Assembly (NCBI GenBank): GCA_003132145.1
Contig: PKWU01000050.1
Span: 1-33,649, forward strand
Length of the DNA stretch: 33,649 bases
Direction of reading: 5' to 3'
Source of the DNA: Granulicella sp.
Lineage (GTDB): Bacteria > Acidobacteriota > Terriglobia > Terriglobales > Acidobacteriaceae
The notes beneath the pieces were generated by a model. The model had not been told where the DNA came from. It did no database searches and was given only the letters and a program-made list of their open reading frames with translations. This document shows positions 17,401 to 24,336 of this stretch, one piece after another (position 1 is the first letter of the stretch; each line of letters opens with the position of its first letter). The position numbers and the translations under genes are program-made.

Positions 17401-17755
17401 CCTGCAGCACCGCGTCGACGCGGATGCGCTGGGCCACTTCCAATCGCGCATTCTTGACCGCCTTGGCCAATCCGGGCGCGCTGATTGTGATCTCGTAGTT
17501 GCCCGCGTCCAGCGGTGGCGAGGCATAAATTCCCGCGCTGTCGGTCGTCGCCGATGTAACGATTCCTGTCGCCAGGTTGGTGAGCGAGACATGCGCCTTC
17601 GTCAGCACCGCTCCGGAAGCATCGCTTACGACCCCGGTAATAATTCCCTTCTCCACCTGTGCGGAGAGGCTGGGTATTGCCAGAAGAGCGATCAGCGCCA
17701 GAAACACAAGACCAATGCCACGGACTCCCAAATGAACCATCGATTTCGCTTGCAT
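14462..17755 (-). CDS. TonB-dependent receptor with carboxypeptidase-regulatory-like domain (Oar-like)
   Basis: 1,097-residue outer-membrane protein. It has a signal peptide (residues 1 to about 33, ending SLSA before QVEKG), then a carboxypeptidase-regulatory-like beta-sandwich (GIITGVVSDASGAVLTKAHV; about 37-120), a plug region (about 125-260) and a large barrel ending in an aromatic C-terminal strand (LAAKVTF). This architecture is typical of the many Oar-like receptors of Acidobacteriota. The ATG at 17755 is chosen for its AGAGGGA ribosome binding site and because the signal peptide begins there; the longer open frame upstream covers a leader ORF in another frame. Ligand unknown. Co-transcription with the radical SAM, FMN and MFS genes suggests uptake of the compound they process. 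Confidence 0.92.
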   Translation of the reverse strand: MQAKSMVHLGVRGIGLVFLALIALLAIPSLSAQVEKGIITGVVSDASGAVLTKAHVSLTNLATGIVTSATTDSAGIYASPPLDAGNYEITISAPGLAKAVKNARLEVAQRIRVDAVLQVASDVQTVTVDATTIQFDTETSTLSNLRTEQAVHDLPLNGRNFAELLGLGAGVVAGQSQLTTSIPYVQQRGPSSYGFNGLRLTDNRLLLDGIGDNENHNGFGIIVFPPIDAIEEFREETATPDARYGRFSGGVINLIYKSGTNKFHGEVFEFLRNSALDAKNYFDAAKPGFRLNSFGATFGGPLGRPGKAKSFFFGDYAGQRLSQGLTYISTVPAWGPNGIGDFSLYTSSGITVRDPVTHAAYAGNVVPASALTSANAQVGLNVLKLYAQYASPNIPGTTTANNFRYAPQRIDNSDAFDVRVDRTFTQSDSGFIRYSHAYDNIQQPGALPAPLVGGSISGPARQSAHQAVVSETHLFSPSLISTAHFGWSRIFINATNLDQGLGLTSPSQLNIPGVINPNDVANTDGLPYFAITGFATIGDPYNSPTQIGTNNYQANENVSWSKGKHSLDFGTEIVRPEYNIYQTSAEHGILVFPNVYTTFALSDLLFGAPYQGYRMYQPGTRGFRQLDLSFYAQDHYRVSNRLLLNYGVRYDNYLGWPWVEVQNREYQFDPTLSTTQVYQVGTNGVTRSGAKGNNLNFEPRVGISYQIDSKTSLHAGFGTYYSAPTVTVAAGLAANAPGEDYWAFYNGAYGSTGFNYLSNGFVHTVATTNAPQLSPLNSVYPNVKTPYSEQWQLSLQREIGTENRITVAYVGNRGVHLDALLDINQATPGAALGTLQTRRPYPYFGEILQLQTNQVSSYNALQLTAERRSKNFTYQASYTYSHALDDNFSPSTAYGFGTAVNYYNQSADYGDSDLNIPNRFVGTVDYSLPFHASDWRKQYVQGWQLNAIATYSDGLPFSVLAGTNSLNVSDSIVPRAALVSGYGNGSLPSGQRGVGQWFNTAAFANPGAQQWGNSGRNILQGPGTKDIDFSVFKNTPLKTLGSLQLRAEVFNLFNTTQFNNPNATVGTTNFGTVSSAGSPTTLQRVSREIQLAAKVTF

Positions 17756-17873
17756 ACAGATTCCCTCTCTTGATTGATTCGTTATTGCGGAAACTTGAAT
17801 TGCGTGGATAGCCACGGTGTCGTGCCGTAAGCCGTTGCAGAGTGAGCGCGGAGTGGCCACTCGAGAGATCGAA

Positions 17874-17972
17874 TCAACACGCCTGTTCGCGACATGCAGG
17901 GCGTCGAATCTGCGGATGGCCTGAGCGGCAACAGCGCGCACGGCTCAGCGCACAGAATTGCAGGAGATTCAT
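17874..17972 (-). CDS. Cys-rich leader peptide upstream of the TonB-receptor operon
   Basis: 32-codon ORF with a good ribosome binding site (GAGG five bases before ATG). It begins MNLLQFCALSRARCC and has Cys at 7, 14, 15, 27 and 32; the last Cys codon directly precedes the stop. It lies 118 bp upstream of the receptor ATG on the same strand. Five cysteines in 32 residues, with an adjacent pair, is far above the general rate. The placement is that of an attenuation or translation-coupling leader sensing charged tRNA-Cys. No intrinsic terminator with a T-run is visible, so translational control or Rho-dependent control would be needed. Confidence 0.6.
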   Translation of the reverse strand: MNLLQFCALSRARCCRSGHPQIRRPACREQAC

Positions 17973-18043
17973 TCTTCCCTCGAGTTCACTTTTAGCGTAT
18001 GGATGTTCGCAAATCCGCCGCTTAAATAGCAGCGCCTGCACTT

Positions 18044-18232
18044 ATGAGTGCACAAAACTTACCCAGGGATAACGCAGATTGGACTAGCGGGAAAGATTGT
18101 GCAGAAACAGAGAGGGACAACAACAACAGCCACCACACAACAGACGGGGCGTCTGTGCGGCCACCGGAACCGGAGGCATCGTGTTGCTCTTGTTCTTGTG
18201 CATGGAAAATATTACATCATGGATTTGGATAA
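18044..18232 (+). CDS. Doubtful 62-codon ORF with SCCSCSC segment
   Basis: Starts 72 bp from the TonB-operon leader ORF in the opposite direction. The N-terminal part is polar and low-complexity (runs of Asn, His, Thr) and the C-terminal part carries EASCCSCSCAWK. There is no ribosome binding site and codon use (TTA, ATA, AGG) is unlike the window. It could be a small Cys-rich peptide gene or chance. The remaining 18,233-18,462 holds no gene I can support. Confidence 0.2.
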   Translation: MSAQNLPRDNADWTSGKDCAETERDNNNSHHTTDGASVRPPEPEASCCSCSCAWKILHHGFG

Positions 18233-18462
18233 CGGTCAAGCGAAGGAGTTGTCACAACGCGCGCTGCATTCTCCCTCTGGCCAATCGCCAGTGCAGAGAA
18301 CCGGTCGAGGACCGTTTGTAGAACACGCATCTCCCGAAACGCAATTCCACAGGGAACTTGCGCCTTTACTGGGATTTATGCCTCGTGTCGAGAAGTCCAA
18401 AATAAACGAGCATCTCAACATGCGAGGGACAATTTCGTATTTTCCGATCCACGCAGGCGCAT

Positions 18463-19899
18463 TTATTTGCCGCCTACTCGGAAGTTCGCGTTATCGACCG
18501 GAGAAACCGGAACTTCGCTATGCTTTGTGCCTTCAGGAGCCCAGTCGTAAGGAACCGGTTGAGCGCGGAATACCCAGTTGGTGCGAACCGGGGAGTAGAG
18601 TCCGACACTCTCGCGTCCGTAATAGGGATTCACATACTCCCACACGATTTCGCCGGTCGAGGTAACCTGAAAGATGCGGCCGTTCATGCCTTCGTCAATC
18701 AGCGTATTGCCGTTGGGCAGGCGGCGTGCGCTGGATATAAAAGAACTGAAGAAAGTCCACTCGGGCGCGTCGGAATTGGCCGCCGTGTATTGCCAGACGA
18801 TCTGCTTCGTGACCGGATTGATCTCCAAGATGCGGGAGCCGACCTCTACGGAGAGGCGGGAGGATGGGAAGCCGGCGGGACCTTCGTTGTCGAAGACCAG
18901 CAGGTCTCCCTCGCCCGGCAGGCCCTTCGGGATAATGTGCGCATCGTGCTGGCCGCTGGTCTGGTCCACAGGTCTGGGCACTGAAAGGCTGAGCATAGGC
19001 CGGGGATTTGCGCTCGACAGGCTTGCATAGCCTTCGGTTGCCTGGTTTGGCGGGTTGAAGTCGGGACCGATGCGCCAGACGATCTTGCCGGTCTTCTTCT
19101 CGATGATCGCGATAAAGTTGGCCTCGCGCGAGTCGATGACGATGTTGTCGGGATCGAACCGTTTGTCGCCGCCATCGAACCACTTGTTCGGACCGATGGG
19201 CTGCATATCGTTGATGGTCAGAAACCCATATCCGAGGGAGCCGTCGCGATAGATCTTGCGTAGCAGATCGCGCCCTTCGGCAGAGACGCCAAACTCATCG
19301 ATGTGGTCCCCGGCCGCCCAACTCCACACCGTCTCTCCCCGGGGATTGACCTCGCGGATCACTTGATCGTCGATGGGCTTGTCACTCACGCCGCCCACGA
19401 CGCGGATTGCGGATGTGATCAACAGAGTATTGCCATTGGGCAGACGCGCCCAGTCGTGGTTCTGTAGTGCAGGACTGACGGGCGAAGGCCCTGCCCACCG
19501 CCAGACGACGTTACCGTCCCAATCGACTTCGCCGACCTCCTGGTTGTCCAGCATTCCCCCAAAGTAGGGAAAACTCGTTCCATTCCTGGTCTGCACAACC
19601 AGGTGGCCCCTCTTCCCGCCATTCTTTGCAGGATCGATCAATTCCGCTGGAAAGGCATAATAATCCCAGCGATGGACCTCATTGCCGTTCATGTCGATCA
19701 TGTGTGTTTTTCCATCGGGCGCGCTAAACACGACATAGCCGTTATAGGCCTTCTGCGGGTTATAAATGGTCACGCCGGTCGGATAGACCGATGGGCCGGC
19801 GATAGCCGGCGTGCTGCCTATAGACAGCGCGATGGCGGCAGCACTCAACAAGATGGGACGCGCAAAGCGCCGTACTTCGTCAAACAAAGATCGATGCAT
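18463..19899 (-). CDS. Arylsulfotransferase (ASST family), exported
   Basis: 478-residue protein with a signal peptide (about 1-34, cleaved near PAIAG) and repeated beta-propeller blades. The repeats look like NGNEVHRWDYYAFP, DGNVVWRWAG, RGETVWSWAAGDH, TGKIVWRIGPDF, TKQIVWQYTA and TGEIVWEYVNP. This is the pattern of bacterial arylsulfotransferase-type proteins. Family members move a sulfate group between phenolic sulfate esters and phenol acceptors in the periplasm without PAPS. The histidine in QTSGQHDAHIIPKG is a candidate active-site residue by analogy. The start has GAGG spaced properly. It is transcribed divergently from the maturase-sulfatase genes and preceded by a short ORF ending in two Cys codons. 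Confidence 0.85.
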   Translation of the reverse strand: MHRSLFDEVRRFARPILLSAAAIALSIGSTPAIAGPSVYPTGVTIYNPQKAYNGYVVFSAPDGKTHMIDMNGNEVHRWDYYAFPAELIDPAKNGGKRGHLVVQTRNGTSFPYFGGMLDNQEVGEVDWDGNVVWRWAGPSPVSPALQNHDWARLPNGNTLLITSAIRVVGGVSDKPIDDQVIREVNPRGETVWSWAAGDHIDEFGVSAEGRDLLRKIYRDGSLGYGFLTINDMQPIGPNKWFDGGDKRFDPDNIVIDSREANFIAIIEKKTGKIVWRIGPDFNPPNQATEGYASLSSANPRPMLSLSVPRPVDQTSGQHDAHIIPKGLPGEGDLLVFDNEGPAGFPSSRLSVEVGSRILEINPVTKQIVWQYTAANSDAPEWTFFSSFISSARRLPNGNTLIDEGMNGRIFQVTSTGEIVWEYVNPYYGRESVGLYSPVRTNWVFRAQPVPYDWAPEGTKHSEVPVSPVDNANFRVGGK

Positions 19900-20039
19900 G
19901 AATTCCTCGGGAAATATAGTCCAAGCCAGGATGAACGCACACAGACTACTTTATCTATGGGTGGATCTCAGATAATGCCTGTGAGCGAGTGAAGGTTCAA
20001 TCGGAAGCGAAACGATCGACAATTGAACAGCAGTCGGCA

Positions 20040-20087
20040 TCAACAACACGAGCGGCGGGGGGCCTGCTCGGTTCTATATGCAAACAT
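20040..20087 (-). CDS. Possible leader peptide ending Cys-Cys upstream of the arylsulfotransferase
   Basis: 15-residue ORF (MFAYRTEQAPRRSCC) whose last two codons before TGA are TGT TGT, 140 bp upstream of the arylsulfotransferase start on the same strand. No strong ribosome binding site is visible. Short, so chance is possible; it is supported mainly by the parallel leaders on both sides. Confidence 0.35.
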   Translation of the reverse strand: MFAYRTEQAPRRSCC

Positions 20088-20218
20088 GAACAAAATGTCG
20101 GTGAACAGCCTCATCGATTCCAATGTCCCACGAGGATTCGCCCGATGTCAATGCATCCGGCCGATTTTATTATTCGGTTTCCGTACGCTTTCTCCGATGC
20201 GCGCTTTCCCTGAAGTGC

Positions 20219-20247
20219 TTGACAGAAGCGACGCCTCCGGGCATCAT
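20219..20247 (+). promoter_or_regulatory. Candidate promoter for the maturase-sulfatase transcript
   Basis: A perfect -35 hexamer TTGACA at 20219-20224, a 17-bp spacer, and a weak -10 (CATCAT, 20242-20247, four of six matches). It would start transcription about 65 nt before the Cys leader ORF and about 270 nt before the maturase. Confidence 0.35.
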
Positions 20248-20318
20248 CAAAGATACTCATGGGTTGTTTGGGACGCCTCTTCTTTAGCTGATGCAACCTG
20301 TGGAATCAAAGCCAAATC

Positions 20319-20414
20319 ATGATCAATCGCCGCACATTCCGCGCCTGTTGTTGTCCTGCCGATTCTCCGGTAGCCGAACGACCTCGTGCGATTGTAGCGA
20401 AGATGCGGTTCTGA
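20319..20414 (+). CDS. Polycysteine leader peptide upstream of the sulfatase maturase
   Basis: 31-residue ORF with three consecutive Cys codons (TGT TGT TGT, positions 10-12, in RACCCPADSP). Its stop is 36 bp before an intrinsic terminator, which itself lies 47 bp before the maturase gene. Leader, terminator and structural gene are in classical attenuator order. The hexamer CTCGTG (20383-20388) inside the ORF is complementary to CACGAG (20453-20458) in the terminator's 5' arm and could form a weak antiterminator. The ribosome binding site is weak. Known parallel: Cys-codon-rich short ORFs acting as cysteine-responsive attenuators in mycobacteria. Confidence 0.6.
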   Translation: MINRRTFRACCCPADSPVAERPRAIVAKMRF

Positions 20415-20449
20415 ACTCCCCGACCAGGTTCATCTTCCCAGCAAACATC

Positions 20450-20478
20450 ACCCACGAGAACATGATCGTGGGTTTTTT
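20450..20478 (+). terminator. Intrinsic terminator (attenuator) before the maturase gene
   Basis: ACCCACGA (20450-20457) pairs with TCGTGGGT (20466-20473) around an 8-nt loop, and T73-T78 form a six-T run. It points along the plus strand, between a Cys-codon leader ORF and the gene it would control, so it most likely acts as a conditional terminator. Confidence 0.8.
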
Positions 20479-20525
20479 ATGCGCGCAACAGCCCCAAAGC
20501 ACAATGGGGAAGAGAGCAAGCTCCA

Positions 20526-21788
20526 ATGAAGCCGTTTCACATCATGGCCAAGCCGCACGGTCCGATCTGCAATCTGGATTGCACCTACTGCTACTACCTG
20601 GAGAAGGAGAATCTCTACCAGGCAAGCGGGCGCGACTATCGCATGAGCGATGACGTGCTGGAGGTTTACATCCGCCAGTACATTCAGGCCCAGTCGGCGC
20701 AGCATGTCAGTTTCGCCTGGCAGGGCGGAGAGCCAACGCTGCTCGGCATTCCCTTTTTCGAGCGTGTCGTCGAGTTGCAGCAGAAGCACGCAAATGGGAA
20801 GACCATCGACAACGCATTCCAGACCAACGGAACGCTGTTGAACAACGCGTGGGGAGAGTTTGTGGCGCGGAACAAGTTCCTGATCGGACTTTCCATCGAT
20901 GGCCCGGAGGAGATTCACGATGCATACCGCGTGGACAAGGGAGGAAAGCCGACCTTCGCGCGCGTGATGCGCGGGTTGGAAGTGCTGAAGAAGCACGGCG
21001 TCGAGTTCAACACGCTCACCGTCATCAACCGGAAGAACTCCTATCATCCGCAGAAGGTCTACCGCTTTCTCAAGCAGATTGGCAGCAAGTATCTACAGTT
21101 CATTCCCGTCGTCGAACAGGTTGCCACCGAGCCCGATGCCAATGGGTTGGTGCTGATCAAGCCATTCGCGCGCCAGCCTGCGTCGGTCTCCGACTGGTCC
21201 GTGGAGCCGCTGCAGTTTGGCCGGTTCCTTGCGGCGGTCTTTGACGAATGGGTGTTGAGCGATGTGGGCAGGACCTTCGTGCAGATCTTCGACGTGGCGC
21301 TGGAGTCGTGGGCCGGCCTGCCGCAGAGCCTGTGCGTCTTCGCGCCCACCTGCGGCAACGCGCTGGTGGTGGAGCACAACGGCGATCTCTACTCCTGCGA
21401 CCACTTCGTCTATCCGGAGAACAAGCTCGGCAACATTCTCGACAAGGCCATTGGTAGCCTGGTAAGCACGCCGCAGCAGACGCGCTTCGGCAGCGCCAAG
21501 GCAATGCTGCCCTCTGACTGCCAGCATTGCGACGTGCGCTTTGCCTGCAACGGCGAGTGCCCCAAGCATCGGTTCACCACAACGGCTTCAGGCGAGTACG
21601 GACTGAACTATCTCTGCGTGGGCTACAAGCACTTCTTCCATCACATCGATCCATATATGCGCTTCATGGTCCATCAACTTAGCCAGAATCGCGCACCGGC
21701 ACGGGTGATGGAATGGGCGCGCACGCAAGGCCCACGCGCATTCCAGACTACGGCAGGGAGGAGCTCCGATGCTGTCCAACTTGTGTAA
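20526..21788 (+). CDS. Anaerobic sulfatase-maturating enzyme (radical SAM, SPASM)
   Basis: 420-residue cytoplasmic enzyme that oxidises the active-site Cys (or Ser) of sulfatases to formylglycine using S-adenosylmethionine. The radical SAM motif CNLDCTYCYYLEK (Cys15, Cys19, Cys22) is canonical CX3CX2C. The SPASM region has CGNALVVEHNGDLYSCDHF and CQHCDVRFACNGECPKHRF plus a late Cys in YLCVGYKHFF for two auxiliary [4Fe4S] clusters. It is followed at 166 bp by a sulfatase with a CSPTR target motif, which fits its role. It is preceded by an attenuator-like leader with a polycysteine ORF. Its 3' end overlaps another Cys-rich short ORF that begins at 21769. Confidence 0.95.
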   Translation: MKPFHIMAKPHGPICNLDCTYCYYLEKENLYQASGRDYRMSDDVLEVYIRQYIQAQSAQHVSFAWQGGEPTLLGIPFFERVVELQQKHANGKTIDNAFQTNGTLLNNAWGEFVARNKFLIGLSIDGPEEIHDAYRVDKGGKPTFARVMRGLEVLKKHGVEFNTLTVINRKNSYHPQKVYRFLKQIGSKYLQFIPVVEQVATEPDANGLVLIKPFARQPASVSDWSVEPLQFGRFLAAVFDEWVLSDVGRTFVQIFDVALESWAGLPQSLCVFAPTCGNALVVEHNGDLYSCDHFVYPENKLGNILDKAIGSLVSTPQQTRFGSAKAMLPSDCQHCDVRFACNGECPKHRFTTTASGEYGLNYLCVGYKHFFHHIDPYMRFMVHQLSQNRAPARVMEWARTQGPRAFQTTAGRSSDAVQLV

Positions 21789-21822
21789 CTGCTTCTGTTG
21801 TTGTCCCTCCCGCGCAGCCTGA
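21769..21822 (+). CDS. Cys-rich leader peptide at the maturase-sulfatase junction
   Basis: 17-residue ORF MLSNLCNCFCCCPSRAA with Cys at 6, 8, 10, 11 and 12, read in a different frame over the last 20 bp of the maturase gene and ending 132 bp before the sulfatase. GGGAGGAG stands at ideal distance from the ATG, the best ribosome binding site among the short ORFs here. It shares the CCCP segment and a 12-bp DNA stretch (CTGTTGTTGTCC) with the leader at 20319. No terminator follows, so it may couple cysteine supply to sulfatase translation. Confidence 0.65.
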   Translation: MLSNLCNCFCCCPSRAA

Positions 21823-21836
21823 GGTCACTGAACCGC

Positions 21837-21875
21837 TTCAACGGCAAAATCGATCCCGTCGCCATTGAGATCAAG
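21837..21875 (+). pseudogene. C-terminal scrap of a sulfatase
   Basis: The frame after the maturase stop reads FNGKIDPVAIEIK, close to the last residues of the downstream sulfatase (FTGKIDTVKIHLQ), with 15 of the first 18 DNA bases identical. It looks like the remnant of a second sulfatase, left by duplication and deletion. Short, so moderate confidence only. Confidence 0.45.
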
Positions 21876-21954
21876 TGGAAGCACAAAACTTACATCCTTG
21901 TGCTGGCGTCGCCAGTGCATCCCACCGCAAGCATTTGAAACAGGAGAACGAATT

Positions 21955-24321
21955 ATGAATTTCATGCAATACACCGGACTGCTATTGGGTAGTTCGATTG
22001 CCGCCGCTTCCGTGTTGCCTGCCTGGGCGCAGCAGGTGGAGCTCGTCAAACCCGATCCCGAGTTCAAGGGCGTTGTGGCCCCGCGCCGCGCCGACTCCCG
22101 TCCTGACTGGCCTGAGCGAGTGAAGGCGCCGAATGGGGCACCCAACGTGGTGCTGATTCTGATCGACGATGTGGGCTTCGGCATGTCCAGCACCTTTGGC
22201 GGCCCGGCGCTGACGCCGCAGCTCGATAAGCTGGCAAAAGGCGGCCTGCGCTACAACGAGTTCCACGTCAACTCGCTCTGCTCGCCCACGCGCGCGGCAC
22301 TGCTCTCGGGCCGCAACGACCACGAGATCGGCATCGGCAACATAGAGGAGATCGTCTCCGGCTATCCGGGCTACAACGGCATCTGGCCGAAGAGCGCGGC
22401 CTCCATCGCCGAAGTGCTCAAGGAGAACGGCTACAGCACCGCGGCCATCGGCAAGTGGCACGACACGCCCTACTCCGAGGTGAACCCCGTGGGACCGTTC
22501 GATCACTGGCCCACCGGCCTCGGCTTCGAGTACTTCTACGGCTTCCAGGGCGGCGAAGACAGCCAGTGGAATCCGCAGCTCTATCGCGGCACCACTCCCG
22601 TCGAGCCCGACAAGACCCCCGAGCAGGGCTATAACCTGAACATCGATCTGGCCAACAACGCCATCGACTGGCTGCATCAGCACGATGCCGTCTCGCCCGA
22701 CAAGCCCTTCTTCCTCTACTTGGCCACCGGCGCCATTCACGCTCCGCACCATGTTCCGAAGGAGTGGATTGCAAAGTACAAGGGCCAGTTCGATCAGGGC
22801 TGGGACAAGCTGCGCGAGCAGACCTTTGAACGCCAGAAGAAGCTGGGCGTCATTCCTGCCAACGCCGAGCTCACAGAACGCTTGCCTGGCCTGCCGGCGT
22901 GGGACTCGCTCAGCCCGGAGAAGCAGAAGGTCCTCTCGCGTGAGGCCGAGGTCTACGCGGCTTTCCTCTCCTACACTGATGCTGAAGTGGGCCGCGTTCT
23001 CGACGCCATCCACGAAGAGGGCCAGGGCGACAACACGCTGGTGCTCTACATCGTTGGCGACAACGGCCCCAGCGCCGAGGGAGGAGCCGACGGCACCGAC
23101 GCCAACATCGCCGAATCCGCCGGAGCGCCGCACGACTTCGACCTGCTCGCCAAGCACGCCGACGGTCTGGGTGGCCCCGACTACGACAATCACGTCGCGG
23201 CCGCATGGGCATGGGCCATGGCCGCGCCCTTCAAGGGCACCAAGCAGGATTCCGCGCATCTGGGCGGCACGCGCGATCCGCTGATCGTCTCCTGGCCGGC
23301 GCGCATCAAGGATGCCGGCGGCCTGCGCAGCCAGTTCTCGCACGTCACCGACATCGCACCCACCATCTACGAAGCCGCTGGCGTTCAGTTTCCGGACACG
23401 GTCAACGGCATCAAGCAGCTTCCGCTGGAAGGCAAGAGCATCTCCTACACGTGGGACCATCCGGAGGCAAAGAGCACACACACCGTCCAGTACTTTGAGA
23501 TGCTCGGCAACCGCGGCATCTACAAGGACGGCTGGTGGGCAGGCTCCCCCAATGTCGCGCCATGGGAACTTTTCATCCATCCCGAAAAATTCCTGGCCGA
23601 TCCTAGCAACAACAAGTGGGAGCTTTACAACCTCGACGAAGATTTCAGCCAGGCACACGACCTGGCCGATAAGTACCCCGATAAGCTCAAGGAGCTTATC
23701 GCCACCTTCGACTCCGAGGCGCGGCGCAACAACGTCTATCCGCTGGCCGCATTCTCATTGGGGCAACCCTCGCCGATCGCCGGCCGCAAGGACTTTGTCT
23801 ATCGCGAGGGCGTCGACCGGTTGCCCCCCTACGCCACTCCGGAACTGGGCGGCGTCAGCCATCGCATCGTGGCCAGCGTGGTACTTCCAAAGACCGGAGG
23901 CGAGGGCGTCATCCTCGCCGATGGCGGCACCTACGGCGGATACACGCTCTTCGTGAAGGGCGGCCATGTGGTCTATGAGGCCAACGTCTTTGGCCGCACC
24001 CACCTGCGCATCGTATCCGCCGATCCGGTTCCCACGGGCAAGGTCGAGATCGCCTTCGACTATGTTGTGGATCCCAACGCGCCCGCCGTCACCGGCTGGC
24101 GCAGCATTGTCGGCTCCACGGTAAGCGCGGGCACCGGAACGCTCTCCGTCAACGGCAAAGCCGAGGGTTCCATTCACTTTGAACAGTTCGGCGGATTCCG
24201 CAGTTCCATCCAGGAGACCCTCGACGTCGGCAAGGACCTCGGCTCCGCGGTCAGCACAGAGTACAAAGGCCCCTTCCCCTTCACCGGCAAGATCGACACG
24301 GTGAAGATCCACCTCCAATAG
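21955..24321 (+). CDS. Arylsulfatase (Cys-type, formylglycine-dependent), exported
   Basis: 788-residue sulfatase with a signal peptide (about 1-25, ending PAWAQ). Metal-binding aspartates lie in LILIDDVGFG (Asp71, Asp72), and the formylglycine motif is CSPTRAALLSGR with Cys109 as the residue to be converted. Further alkaline-phosphatase-superfamily elements are AAIGKWHDTP, GAIHAPHHVP and YIVGDNGPSAEGG. It is longer than compact sulfatases because of a C-terminal beta-rich domain (about 600-788). It removes sulfate from sulfate esters in the periplasm or outside. The ATG at 21955 has an AGGAG ribosome binding site; an upstream in-frame extension lacks a signal peptide. The maturase gene directly upstream should activate it. 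Confidence 0.95.
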   Translation: MNFMQYTGLLLGSSIAAASVLPAWAQQVELVKPDPEFKGVVAPRRADSRPDWPERVKAPNGAPNVVLILIDDVGFGMSSTFGGPALTPQLDKLAKGGLRYNEFHVNSLCSPTRAALLSGRNDHEIGIGNIEEIVSGYPGYNGIWPKSAASIAEVLKENGYSTAAIGKWHDTPYSEVNPVGPFDHWPTGLGFEYFYGFQGGEDSQWNPQLYRGTTPVEPDKTPEQGYNLNIDLANNAIDWLHQHDAVSPDKPFFLYLATGAIHAPHHVPKEWIAKYKGQFDQGWDKLREQTFERQKKLGVIPANAELTERLPGLPAWDSLSPEKQKVLSREAEVYAAFLSYTDAEVGRVLDAIHEEGQGDNTLVLYIVGDNGPSAEGGADGTDANIAESAGAPHDFDLLAKHADGLGGPDYDNHVAAAWAWAMAAPFKGTKQDSAHLGGTRDPLIVSWPARIKDAGGLRSQFSHVTDIAPTIYEAAGVQFPDTVNGIKQLPLEGKSISYTWDHPEAKSTHTVQYFEMLGNRGIYKDGWWAGSPNVAPWELFIHPEKFLADPSNNKWELYNLDEDFSQAHDLADKYPDKLKELIATFDSEARRNNVYPLAAFSLGQPSPIAGRKDFVYREGVDRLPPYATPELGGVSHRIVASVVLPKTGGEGVILADGGTYGGYTLFVKGGHVVYEANVFGRTHLRIVSADPVPTGKVEIAFDYVVDPNAPAVTGWRSIVGSTVSAGTGTLSVNGKAEGSIHFEQFGGFRSSIQETLDVGKDLGSAVSTEYKGPFPFTGKIDTVKIHLQ

Positions 24322-24336
24322 TCCGTCTCAACCCGG

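Noticed and set aside
18050..21893. Identical 13-mer GCACAAAACTTAC at 18050 and 21881
   Set aside because: Expected by chance at this length; flanking sequences do not match.
21982..23658. 558-codon minus-strand ORF opposite the arylsulfatase
   Set aside because: Antisense shadow caused by high GC3 of the sulfatase; no recognisable protein.
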